NCBI RefSeq assembly: GCF_964340395.1
Contig: NC_135555.1
Location: forward strand, 21,572,447-21,636,446
Direction: 5' to 3'
DNA from: Glandiceps talaboti
Lineage: Eukaryota; Hemichordata; Enteropneusta; Spengelidae
DNA: 64,000 nucleotides
In this document: piece after piece, positions 1 through 11,179 of the stretch
How positions within the stretch are numbered: position 1 is the first letter of the stretch
Layout: each line of letters opens with the position of its first letter
The notes under the pieces: generated by a model
What the model saw: the letters and a program-made list of their open reading frames with translations, nothing else
The model's database searches: none
Told to the model about the DNA's origin: nothing
Program-made: the position numbers and the translations under genes

Positions 1-295
1 GCAATAAACTATTGTCCAATGATACTAATTGGTTCTAATGATACAGAAGACTATAAAAGTTACGTAGTGATTAATACAAAGACCATTCAAAGTACCAAAG
101 TAGAATGAGTTGAGATTGAGAAACAAAATGGATGCAATTCACAAAGTCTCCCTTATTCAAATTACAATACATGCACACCGTTCATCAGACCATGATGCAG
201 AGATTCCATTTACTGAAACAGAAAGCTAGAATAAACCTATTGCACAGACTTGGCAGTAAACCAACACCAAAACTTTCTGACTGTGTACATTGTAC

Positions 296-383
296 CTCAA
301 ACAGATCCTCCCAGTAATACTCATCGTCAAATTCAATCTCCGGGTATTCCATCTTTTCTGCTACCTGAGCCAACGCAGTCGGG
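296..383 (-). CDS. Probable internal exon of an unidentified minus-strand gene
   Basis: Acceptor TTTTTTCAG precedes 383 and a donor (GAG|gtacaa) follows 296. The exon is one base plus 29 codons and the peptide is protein-like and acidic: PTALAQVAEKMEY, then PEIEFDDEYYWEDLFE. I do not recognise the family. The gene would continue off the left edge. Exon borders rest on splice consensus and an uninterrupted frame. Confidence 0.45.
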
Positions 384-689
384 CTGAAAAAATGATCCTG
401 GTACGCAAGGCATAAAATGTAATCATCAGTATTTTGGCATATGTTTCAAACATGACATTGCGAGCACACATGAAGTTGACATTACACTGCCGACTCACAC
501 ACAACACATGTATGCCACATAACTACAACCACACAATTTACATAGTCACTGAATTGTTTTCTGCTTGGAAAGCACATTATGCAGTAAAGACAAATAGATT
601 ACATCAACAACACAGGACACAAGGTCTTTCAAATCAACTGCTATGTACATACCGACAATGGGGGATTCAGACACAATGCAACAGACAGA

Positions 690-2290
690 ATGCCTGAAAC
701 ATACAGCCATAGGTTATAAACAGTAACTGAAAGTGACCGTTCGAAATCTACATGTACATGTACAATTTCAACTTTGAAAGCATTTTTATGGAATAAACAA
801 GCATAAAAACAGGTGGTGTTAGAATGTCTTAAATGTACAGTAACACTTTATAAACTGAAAGTGGCCATTACAAAATTAACAAGAGTGAAATTTACACATA
901 AATTTAAGGTTCACTTCTTCTTGAACATTACATTATTTTTGCACTATAATGTATATAACAAGTATTAAAATAGGTACGGTTAGAATGCCTGAAATTTAGT
1001 CACATGACTAACAGGCTATAAACAGAAATTGAAAGTACACGTTACAAAATTTACTGGTACGAAATTTACATGTATATGTACAATGTCAACTTCTTGAATT
1101 TCAGTTTTCGCAATAAACAGGTATAAAAACAGCTGTGGACAGACTGTCTGAAATGTACTTTCACGTTATACATGTAAACAGGAACTGATAGACTATATAC
1201 GTGTACAGAGTGGCTGTTATACAGAGTGGCTGTTATATAAATTTTAAATGAACATGTACCAGTTAAAACTGGTGATTTCAAGAATATGTTCTGCAATAAA
1301 GAAGTAGGTAAACCGCTGAGCACAGAATGTCTAAATATTAACACATGTTATAAACAGGAACTGAAAGTGGCTCTTATGAAATTTACAAAATCTATCTGTA
1401 CATGCAAAAGTACACACTGTCGATTTTGTAAGAAGATTTTTATTGAAGCTTATATAGCCACAGCTTATCAGAAACTAAGAGTAGTTGATAGGAATTACAA
1501 ATGATACATATGTTTAAAATGTCAATTTCATGACATCTCTGCAATAAACAAGTAAAATAGGATATATTATCAATTTGGGGCAATATTTACTGTACATTTG
1601 AAAGGTACATGCAGTTATATGTACATTTCATGTGAATACCATACATCCAAAGCTTACATTCAGAAACCACAAGTGTTTATTATGATATCTACATGTTTAG
1701 GGTGTTCATTTCATCATACATGACATCTCTGTAATAATCATTTACAGTGGGGGATGCATAGTTAATCTGAAGAATATTTTCTCCAGTGTACAGCTACATG
1801 TGCATGTACATCCACAGAAACTAAGTGTGTCCATTACAAAATGATACACACATGTTTCTGGTGTTACGAATTTGAAAACATCTCTGTAATACACATTCAC
1901 AGTGGTGGATATATTATCAATTTGGAAAACATTTACTGTACATTTGAAATGTACAGTACAACCATACATCCACAGGTAATAATCAGAAAATGAAAGTGCT
2001 AATACGAAATCTACATAAATACCGGTATGTTTATAGTGTCGATTTCATGACATTTTTGTAATAAACATTTACTATGGTGGATATATCATTAATCATGAAA
2101 ACATTTACTGTACATTTAAAATGCACAGTCATACATCCAAAGGTTAGAAATTGAAATTAATATTGAAAGAACTAATACGAAATCTACGCAAACATGTTTA
2201 TAGTGTCGATTTCACGACACTTTTGTAAGAAACATTTACTAATGTGGATAGATTATCAATCTAGAGAACATTTACTGTACATTTGAAGTG
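690..2290. repeat. Degenerate tandem array, ~160-185-bp units
   Basis: Units are aligned by CATTTACTGTACATTTGAA (near 1930, 2100, 2265, and weaker at 1590), by GTGTCGATTTCA (2034, 2201) and by ACAGGAACTGAAAGTGG in the earlier part (1356 and variants). Copies are well diverged. This explains several short open frames here; I see no gene between 384 and 2327. Confidence 0.65.
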
Positions 2291-2327
2291 ATAGCAAACT
2301 GAGCTACATTATGCATCTATAACTTAC

Positions 2328-2424
2328 ACTGCTATGGAAGCCATACAACAAGAAATCGTCTTCATCAAAACTGACGCCCAAACCATTGAAGAAAGCCATG
2401 TGTATATGTTATATATACCAGATA
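2328..2424 (-). CDS. Possible first coding exon of an unidentified minus-strand gene
   Basis: Bounded by TGTGTTACAG before 2424 and by donor AGT|gtaagt after 2328. An ATG at 2399 opens 24 codons, MAFFNGLGVSFDED then DFLLYGFHSS, to the donor. An in-frame TAA lies 9 nt upstream of the ATG, so in this frame it must be the start. It could precede the exon at 296-383, but the phases differ (this exon ends in phase 0 and that one begins with one leftover base), so at least one more exon would be needed. No family recognised. Confidence 0.4.
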
Positions 2425-5184
2425 CTGTAACACAGACCATTCATTACAAATTCATCAGTGATACATTTCAATAACACCACAGACAGACAACGTCGTACAG
2501 AATAGAAAGGGCATGTGATGATGTAAAAAATACTGTCTAGTTGCCATGGTAATCTGGAAGATTCCATTTTCCATAGCAGCAGACATGAAACAATTCTGAT
2601 AAACAAGGTAATTTATCAATGTAGCATGCACCACTACCTACAGCATTTAGGATTCAACTTGTACGTGCGATACATCCATATATGGATATTTGGTACATTT
2701 ATATACAAATTCTGAAAAACTGAGTACAAGAATACATTTTTTCTACGAAGTCAAAAATAGACTGCCCTTTCCACACATTACACTGACCTGTGTGTTTCCC
2801 TATGAATTTATAAAACATTGGTGAAATATTTGCATATATACATTGTAATGATTATTCTATGCATGCATGTTGATAAACACAATATGACCATGCTAATTGA
2901 TCATCTGTTGGTTTCTATTTTTAGTCACAATGACCATACATAAAAGAGGAATACCCTGGCAGCAGAACATTTGCAAATTATTGTATTTTTTCCTCAGTAT
3001 AAATTATCAAATGAGATATACTGAAAAAATACATTATACGTATAGTATAAGTTTCTGTATGCATCTGAATCTTGAAAAGTCTTTTTTGTATTTGTTCTGT
3101 TGTTTGGTGGTCTCTGTTTTGTTCTAAAATTGGGACAACTGTTTATCTTCTAAATTTGTAACAGTAAGTGAATAAAGGGGTTTACTAAGAGCTAAACTGG
3201 AAAGAGTCAGTAATCTAGTTGTTTGCTGTGTCAATTTGTTGCAAAACAGTCACTGTCTCTAGTGTGTCATGTCATTGTAATTTTTTAATTGTAATGTTAC
3301 CACACTTTGTACTTGTCAGCAGTGTCGTTGTCCTTTATGTGTTTTGAAAGTAATGTAACAATCGTAATTTGACCATTAAGTCACAACGTTTGGAAATAAA
3401 ACATTATTAATAAAATTATCATCACACCTCTGATGACAAAATCATGTATATAATGTATGACACTATTTGCAACCGTAGGACAATGACTGTGATCAGTCCT
3501 ATATATGTATTAGTAGATAGATGTACAAATGTACACAAATAGATATAGAAAATTGACAATTCTATTTGGATATATAAATGTACAAAGAACGCTACAATGA
3601 AATAGGCCAATGTTAGAAGTATACAAGTAAAACAATTTTCTTGGTTATATATTTTTGAATAAGATGACTGCAACAAGCTCAGAAAAGTCATGATGTAGTT
3701 GCTGACAATAAATAATGAAACTGAGTAGGAAAATAAGTGGCCATGTATGTACGTAGGTTGTAACATGAGACGAGTGGTGCAGGTAAATAAACGACCAGTC
3801 TGGTTTAGTTTTTCATAAAATTGTTAAAAGAATGTGTAGCATAACCACTTGTTTCATACCACATAACATTTCAGGGTAGTGTTCTCTGCCTCAAGAAAAT
3901 GTCAAAATTTGTCAGAGAACCGTGCATGAAGTTTTTAAAATCATACTTTTCCTTATAATTCACTGTTCAACTTATCTACACTGCCTTATATCAGCAAACA
4001 CAGTCTATTTTATTCACATACATTAGACATAATCTGTATTTAAACTAGACAATAGGGGAATTTCAGTATCCCAATGCTAAGAACAGTAGAATACCATTAT
4101 CCTGTACTAACAATCGTATTACATCACAGATTGACAATAGTACAATCTGTGCTTACATGATTACACATTCTATGAATCCACTGAGAAGACAAAGACTTTG
4201 TTCATCACGATCAGACAATTAGACACTGTCTATCACATAATGATATATATTATATCCACTTTCCACTTTTCTCTCATAATCACATCTTCCAGATTTACAT
4301 GTAATCCTGTTTTTCTCATCTTGTAGTGTTTTTTTTTTGTGTACAAATAAATTCCCCCTGGTAGAAAGAGGATTAACTTCTTTTACATAAAACTGGTAGA
4401 TCGTGACATAGATACTGTATGGCACATTGTGTTGTTCCGCCCTATCAGGCTTCTAAGTAGTCTATCAGCTAGCCCTCGGATGTTCTTCCGATAAAATACG
4501 ACACACAGCCGAACAACGCTATCGAGGATGTCATCAGGATATAAATGTCATCAGGATATAAATAACTGCCAATCAGAGAACCGTATTAGCGACAAGCACA
4601 GACAGAGGACAATAGCTAAATTTTCATGCATATTCATCTTAAGGAGGGGCTTGTAAAAATAACCACCAATGCGTTAACTAAAATGTGTGAATGACAACGT
4701 CTACACACTCATCAAACACAATTACCATAAACTGATAAGACATAGTAATGACATAAATGTGTTTGTCAACACCTGCATGCAGAGATTGAATATATTAAAG
4801 TATATATATGCATATATGGCCCAACCCACCGCTTATCGTAATCTCAATGGAATGTCCGGTCTGAAAATGACATTCGCTAGACTGTTCGGGCAAGCCCTCA
4901 CATGCGAACTTCGTTCGCTTATAGTTATAGCATCGAAAGAAAGCCTGAACGTCTAGCAGCAAGACTAGCTTCTAAGCCACTGAGTGCTGACTGATAGAGA
5001 TAGCACAGGCAACATGGCATACTAGACTGTAAGATACGCTGTCGTTCCGCCCTCATCGGCCTCCTCCTCTCAGGGAGGGGTCGACTGATGTGTGTAGGTG
5101 CACCATCACAACGTACCTTACAGAATGACATACAATGTACTAAATAAATGTGCTGTGGTGGGGAATAGAGACTTTGACTCATCA
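2425..5184. other. Gene-free stretch with repeat fragments
   Basis: AT-rich, no exon I can support. It contains a 17-bp tandem copy (GTCATCAGGATATAAAT twice, 4529-4562) and, at 5028-5140, an inverted-repeat element related to 34500-34615. A 114-codon minus-strand open frame at 3766-3422 has no domain or splice support. Confidence 0.5.
5028..5140 (-). mobile_element. Short inverted-repeat element, family member 1
   Basis: Its reverse complement resembles 34500-34615: CTGTAAGGTAC near one end, TCAGTCGACCCCTCCC in the middle, GTATCTTACAGTCT near the other. The two ends are themselves roughly inverted. A 3' half copy occurs near 61490-61545 (AATGGAATGACATG ... GTATCCTACAGTCTGT). Confidence 0.5.
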
Positions 5185-5418
5185 TCATAGACCCTGACAC
5201 TGTGACAGTGGTGTTGTTCTATTTCTTCGGTTTGAAACAGTGTAAAACACCTTGTGGTTTATCACACTCAGGTCAGTGTGGAATTGATATTCTATTGAAT
5301 GTTTAGAGTTTATAATGAGCTCTGATTTGCAGGTCTTGGTATGAACTCCAAGTACTGTCTCTCCATTGTCTATGATCAATAGGTTCATCAAAGCATTGTT
5401 ATACCCTTTGTTATACAC
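5185..5418 (-). CDS. Probable 3'-terminal exon of an unidentified minus-strand gene
   Basis: A strong acceptor (TATTCTTTCCAG) precedes 5418. Then 77 sense codons run to TGA, starting VYNKGYNNALMNLLIIDNG and including GVHTKTCKSELIINSKHSIE and HKVFYTVSNRRNRTT. The composition is protein-like, without low complexity. The exon begins in phase 0, which fits the donor after MSSASSRR at 9144; a two-exon 85-aa product is therefore possible but unproven. No homologous family recognised. Confidence 0.4.
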   Translation of the reverse strand: MYNKGYNNALMNLLIIDNGETVLGVHTKTCKSELIINSKHSIEYQFHTDLSVINHKVFYTVSNRRNRTTPLSQCQGL

Positions 5419-7162
5419 CTGGAAAGAATAACTCTATCTTTTTAATGTTTCTCATTACTTTTTCATAGGAACTATGGGTCAATGGGTCAATTTTAATAAC
5501 AAAAAGAAGTAAAAAACATAAAAATAAAACTCATCCCCATCATGTTTTTCTATCTCTCCTTTTCCTCCTCTCTATCTTCTTTTTATTGGATTCCTGGTAA
5601 CAAGTCCTTTCCCAGCTTCTCTACACAATTGGCATGTTTTCAGCTAGCGCTGGATATATGCGCCTTGATAACTCCACATTTCCCCCCTCCCCCTCCCCCT
5701 CCCCCTCCCACAACTTGAATAAATTTCTTCATGAAAGAAATACTTGGTTTGTGGACAAGTGTTACTGCCACCACCATGACTGTTGATGACATTGACAGTT
5801 TAGATACTGGCTTATTCTTGCCAGAGAGGGCACTGTTCCACAAAATATTAAGGGCAAGTGAATTTTTTATTTTTTTCATTTTTGATGTCGGAGCTGAAAT
5901 TTGGGTCAGTCAGGTAATGAGAAACAGAGAAAAAAAATAGACCTGTAATACAGTTGGCTGAAAAGAAGGTATCCTGAGATAATATGTGTGAGTCTTCATG
6001 TTATATTTGTATCTGATTAGCAGAGAATTTGAGTCCTTTGAATGTTAAATTTGTTGTTTTACTGTCAAATACTGAGTACCAATGCAATGTAAACAAAAGA
6101 AGCCCCTCTATGTATATGTAGGTTTCTGTGTCACTTCTGACTATCTGCGCAGTTTCAGTCGATGCCTGCTGCATATAAGAGAAAGTGGATGAAACCAATG
6201 CAGTTGATCTTACTTATTTCTTTTGATTAAACAACACACAGTACCCTTTCCCTGGACCCATGATTTATTCACAGACACAGTTTGATTTTAGTATATATCC
6301 ATACATCAGTTTGATATCTACTCTCCAGGAGTCTCCAACACCCATATATCAACAATATACGAAGTACAATAGTTGATTGACCAATCAGATAGTTCTAAAG
6401 ACTACAGCATGTCATAAATAAATATTCAAACTGTCCAAACATACTTGGCTAAATTTCAGATGTTCAATCTCCTTTCTTGAAAAAAAAGATCCAATAACTC
6501 TTTTCAGGCCAGGCAGAGCATTTATCCTTGACCTTTGACCCCAGGTCATAAGTTCAATGACACTGATTTCAGTGACTTCCTTTTCTTTCAATTCTGTCTT
6601 ACTATCAACCACAATAAACTCTTACTGTCGGTTATTTCTTGCTATTATATCGTTAATATATTCTTTCCAAACTTTTGTGATACAAAAAATATCCATAATT
6701 GGTTGTTTTTGTTGTATTCGATCATAAAATAATAATGAGAGGAGCACCCATTTATATTCACTGAGTCCAGCATCCTTTGTTGAGTGCATAATGAGCAGGT
6801 ATATCCAGGAGATAATCCTACAACTCCCAGACTACAATAACTACAAACTGCTGACTGCCTCTGTAAATCCCCAGGCAAATAATAAACCCTGTTAGATGTC
6901 AGTTTTTATGTTTATTTGCTTTGAATGCTCAAAAGGGCAGGTGCTGTACATAAAATGTTACCTTTGTGGAGAGATTAATGGACTAGTCAGGTTTTAGCAA
7001 CGCATCACAAGTTATTGGCTACTTTCAATGATTACTAATTGAATGACTTAACAATAGTTTGGTAATGTGAACCCAGGTAGAACTTAGTCAATCTTCTAGC
7101 AATTTATCAACTTCACATGTTATACAATACAAATCAGGAATCTCCTGCAGGTTAGGGTATAA

Positions 7163-7297
7163 TATGTACTGGATACGACCATAGCCCGGAGAGATGTCTT
7201 GATGTTACTTATCTCAAGAAGCTCTCCACACCAAGGATTTGGTCTGGAAAAGTTCTTGGGATAGTAACACCAAGACAAGTGTATGGGCTATGGTTAA
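7163..7297. mobile_element. ~135-bp foldback/MITE
   Basis: The left arm ACCATAGCCC ... GTCTTGATGTTACTTATCTC is the diverged complement of the right arm, which on the other strand reads ACCATAGCCC ... GTCTTGGTGTTACTATCCCA. Arms are about 58 bp and the central segment about 12 bp (AAGGATTTGGTC). No clear target duplication. Confidence 0.6.
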
Positions 7298-7765
7298 AGA
7301 TTGCCCAGAGATGGTCTTATTATCTGTAACTATCCAAATTAACCATTTCCAAGATCTTGAGCTTCAAAGCCCCAGAGAGCCTCTTGATTAATACAATCGT
7401 GTAAATCTCAGGCTATGTTTGAATACTATGCTCTGACTAATGTAGCATCCATTGCTAGCAATCCTCAATCATATTACTGAAGCCATGTTACTATTAGAAC
7501 GGCATCGTAATTTAGACAAAAAACTTCCTTCTTACAAAATTCTAGACTCCTTTCACATACATATACCTATGGTGATATAATTTCAATTTGAGTAATTTCA
7601 AAACTAGACACCTTGTTAGTACATGAAAGAACACAACAACATACACAGACAATTACTAATTTATAAATTTTTACCTTCTGTACAATTGTGTTAAAAAGTT
7701 GAGTACAGTGTGAGAACATGTTTCACAATTATTACCCACAGCATGGACCTATAGTGGCACTACAG

Positions 7766-7932
7766 CCATTTATACTTCTTCAAATCCCCGGGAAGGGGGG
7801 GGGGGACATACTATCCATTGCAACCTCTGTACAAACACATAGGCTCAGCCATTTATACTTCTTCAAATCCCCGGGAGGGGGGGGGGGGGGGACATACTAT
7901 CCATTGCAACCTCTGTACAAACACATAGGCTT
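7766..7932 (+). repeat. 84-bp tandem duplication containing a poly-G tract
   Basis: Two copies of CAGCCATTTATACTTCTTCA ... TCCCCGGGA-(G)n-ACATACTATCCATTGCAACC ... ACACATAGGCT. They are near identical except for the G-run length, which suggests recent duplication. Confidence 0.9.
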
Positions 7933-9143
7933 AAAGCATTCACATAGTAACTTCTATCAAAATTTGAAAACCACATATTCTGAAATTCTCTAAAACTGAT
8001 AATATGACACATATGTGACAAAATGATATAAATATTTTCAGTTGTGAGCCATGATATTTGACAATACTGTTTATACCCTAGTCTAGGTGGTACATTTCAA
8101 CTGACATAATATTAAACCCATACAATAACATATATGTACATATCCTGCAATAGTAAACACAGCAAGTCAGTGGCACAGCCCTGGATGACGTGGGTGAGAT
8201 AAGTACAACCCTAGTAAATCTATTGTTATCAAATACTTCTACACACATGTTGTACAGTATTATCTATGTTTGTATTAAAAGGGCAGTATGTGTTGACACC
8301 ACCTGTCATCACATAAATAACAAATCATTAGTTACATTCAATGGCTCCTTTTAGTCTAACAAACTAATTTTCAACCCAATCTATCTGGTGTGTGCCAGCA
8401 TTTATGGATTAAAAGTACTGAGTGTTGCTAGTTTATCTGTATAATGTTGTCAAGTTCTCCCAGTTATTGGTCGGTACCAGCCAAAGTTCAGAAATGTATT
8501 CTACACAATACACTAGTATTTCCTATCAGTTCAATTGTCTACATTAAGTACTTCATACAATTTTTTCCCACTGTGCTCAAACCATTTTATAGTTATTTAC
8601 TCTGACATGGACCCATAGTGCCACAGTCATTTTAGACTTCCTGAACTCTAATCCAGTCATAGTATATGTGGGACTAAATTCCTCTGAACACTCTTTGTCC
8701 TACCAGGTTCCCATATATAAAACTGGCTGGCAATAGTGGTTCAAATCTTGTCCAAGGGCTACATGCATTCAGAAACAAATGGCAACATCAAGGCTTACAC
8801 TAACACTTGCATTGTGCTTCCAATTTTTCAGACTTACCCCCATGACCAACTAACATCACACATTTTCCATTTCCAGATATATTCGACCTCCAAAAATCTC
8901 AACAGCGACATTGTCTAATATTTTTGTCTGGGTTTGAAGTAAACGACATCTGAACAATCAACACCATGCAGAATAGATACAACATACCATACATATCCAC
9001 TTATTTCAACACTAGTTACACAGACCCGAAATTCAGTGTTCAAAATATTACTTCATATATTCAAGTACATATTCCAAGCCTCACCCTCAGTAACAGTTTA
9101 TTTGATAAATTTATCAAAATAATAAAAATTTGATAAAACTTAC

Positions 9144-9217
9144 TCTTCTACTTGATGCTGAAGACATGGTGGATTTACATCTATCACTTTGTCATTGATG
9201 TCACTTCATTTAGAAAT
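9144..9217 (-). CDS. Small exon with a start codon (MSSASSRR) of a minus-strand gene
   Basis: Acceptor TTTTTCCACAG before 9217 and donor AGA|gtaagt after 9144. A textbook Kozak context CCACCATGTC sets an ATG at 9167, giving eight codons before the donor in phase 0. Probably follows the non-coding exon at 15692. The downstream partner exon is unresolved. Confidence 0.4.
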
Positions 9218-10798
9218 CTGTGGAAAAATATATAAATATAACTAACTATTGAAATAATTACAAGTCAAATCAATAGTCATCTCTTAGTATCATTCATTCA
9301 AGATATCACATTACCACTGTAAAGTTAGCTTACTTGTATACAGATAAATTAAATTACAAATAATTAAATAAGTAAACTATTTCACAGTGGCCTAACACAT
9401 ACATGTGTACATAACATAAGTCAAGCACTAGTTGGAATCCCCTGGGGCATTATGGGTGAGGGGTGACTTCTAACACATATTATACATATTTGATGCAACT
9501 ATATTCACATTAATTCAATACAGTATCAAAGTTTGTTAAGATCTGAGTTAAAATAAAAGACATTAATATCAGTAGACAGGTGACAGTCACTTGAACTACA
9601 TTTTTGTTAACAAAATGCATAAATTAGTATAATTATTCTGATGAACTTTTACATTTTTATGAAATTTTGTGCATTGATACTGTTACTGTCAGCGACACTG
9701 CTTTTTATGACATAAGAGACATAAGACACTGCAGATGGTCTTTGATATTAGATGTCCAGTTTGTCAGATGTATGGCTATACAAATTTGTACATATTATCA
9801 TTCACATAACTAATAGTATTACTTACGTTATTACTACTTCCATTATTATTACTTACAACCAAAAACACTTTCGTTGCTCTGGCATCATATTTAGTACAAA
9901 TGTAGTAGTTTTAAACTTAGAGTATGAATAATCAAACAGTATTGCCGATCTCTAACGTGACAACAGGAACAAGGGAATTGAAATACGGTAGTAGTATACC
10001 TCCTGTGGTCATATGACATGGAGTCATAGAACACCTGATGAAGGCTGGGTGATTTAGCCTAACTAGGTAAATTATTAGTTTGGAACTAATACAAAATATT
10101 ATTAATTGATTTGTTACTTTGTCCTATACAAGTACTGGATATCACCATGGATACAATAAAGTAGGAAATGGAAACACCAATGTATGTGAAAACTATTTTA
10201 TTATCACCCAACCTACAGGAACTACTATTTTTTTTAATTAAATTACAGTGCACCTGCTTTATTCCTACAACATGTCAAGTTACAACTAGCATACTTTTTT
10301 CTTTGAACAATAACTGTTTTCCTGCATGCCTGCATGACAATAGCTGGTATTCTGGTATTCAGAGCAAACATGACAGAGAACAATAGGAGGGCCAGAGAAC
10401 AACAGGTTTATGCTAATGAGCAGCAATGTCCCATCTATCTTGCCTGTCCTACTTTCAATGTGTTTGCAATGTACATGATGTAGGTCATTTATAAACTATG
10501 ACATGAAAGACAGTTTTTTTGAAAGTCATATCCACTTTGCTAGTTAGATTTATGGTAAGACTTCCTTTAAGGCCACCACAACTGTCAAATCATACAACAA
10601 AAACAGAATCACCATCATAGTTTCAAAGAAAAACACAAACTGTGTGGGATTATTAGATTGAAATGTTTGGTTGTACACTGGCAAGTTTGGAAGCAAAAGT
10701 AATAAAGAGCAACAGGTAAAATCTTTCACAAGAATATTAACATGTACACAAGTCCATAGTTTTGAATACTCTCAAATTGGAGTACACAAAACATATTA

Positions 10799-11179
10799 AG
10801 CCTGTCCATACTACAAAATCTAATCTGGATCCAATTTGATTTACCTGTCAATACTTATGGTTAATTCATATCTAATTTGAATTACATGTAACTGATTCGC
10901 ATCGAAGCCTACTCTTGGTGGTGGTTTTGATCCAGATCAAAGTAATTCAAATCAGGTCATGATCACTTAAAGCCTGGTGTGGACAGGCACATACTCAAGT
11001 GAATTCAATTAGTCTGATAATAAGTATTTCTAATCAAAGTTGGTACATGTATGGACAGGTACACTAATGTAATTCAAATCAAATCAATCTTTCAATTTTT
11101 TAGTGTAGATGGAATGGGGATTAAAGTGATCTGGATCAGTTTAATTCAGATTGGATCCGGATCAGATATGGACAGGGCT
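10799..11179. mobile_element. ~380-bp MITE with imperfect TIRs
   Basis: The left end AGCCTGTCCATACTAC ... AATCTGGATCCAATTTGA is mirrored at the right by TCAGATTGGATCCGGATCAG ... TATGGACAGGGCT. TA lies on both sides if the ends are read as A-GCCTGTCC and GGACAGGGC, fitting a Tc1/mariner-like duplication, but that is not certain. Internal GTGGACAGG and ATGGACAGG motifs repeat the terminus. No ORF. Confidence 0.6.

Larger units (their letters stand above)
5419..9143. other. Gene-poor stretch, possible decayed or cryptic exons
   Basis: Holds a C-rich tract at 5683-5709, a foldback at 7163-7297 and an 84-bp duplication at 7766-7932. Open frames at 5731-5940 (+) and 6412-6612 (-, including KRVIGSFFSRKEIEHLKFSQ before gtatgt) look somewhat protein-like but lack a good splice site on at least one side, so I call no exon. 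Confidence 0.4.

Noticed and set aside
3422-3766. 114-codon minus-strand hydrophobic frame
   Set aside because: Low-complexity AT-rich sequence; no homologous pattern.
5640-5940. Protein-like frames on both strands (plus: DSLDTGLFLPERALFHKIL)
   Set aside because: No matching acceptor-donor pair on either strand; left as possible decayed exon.
6520-6560. TGACCTTTGACCCC, a DR1-like nuclear receptor site
   Set aside because: Single short motif, also present in similar form elsewhere (e.g. 17085, 59816); no promoter context.
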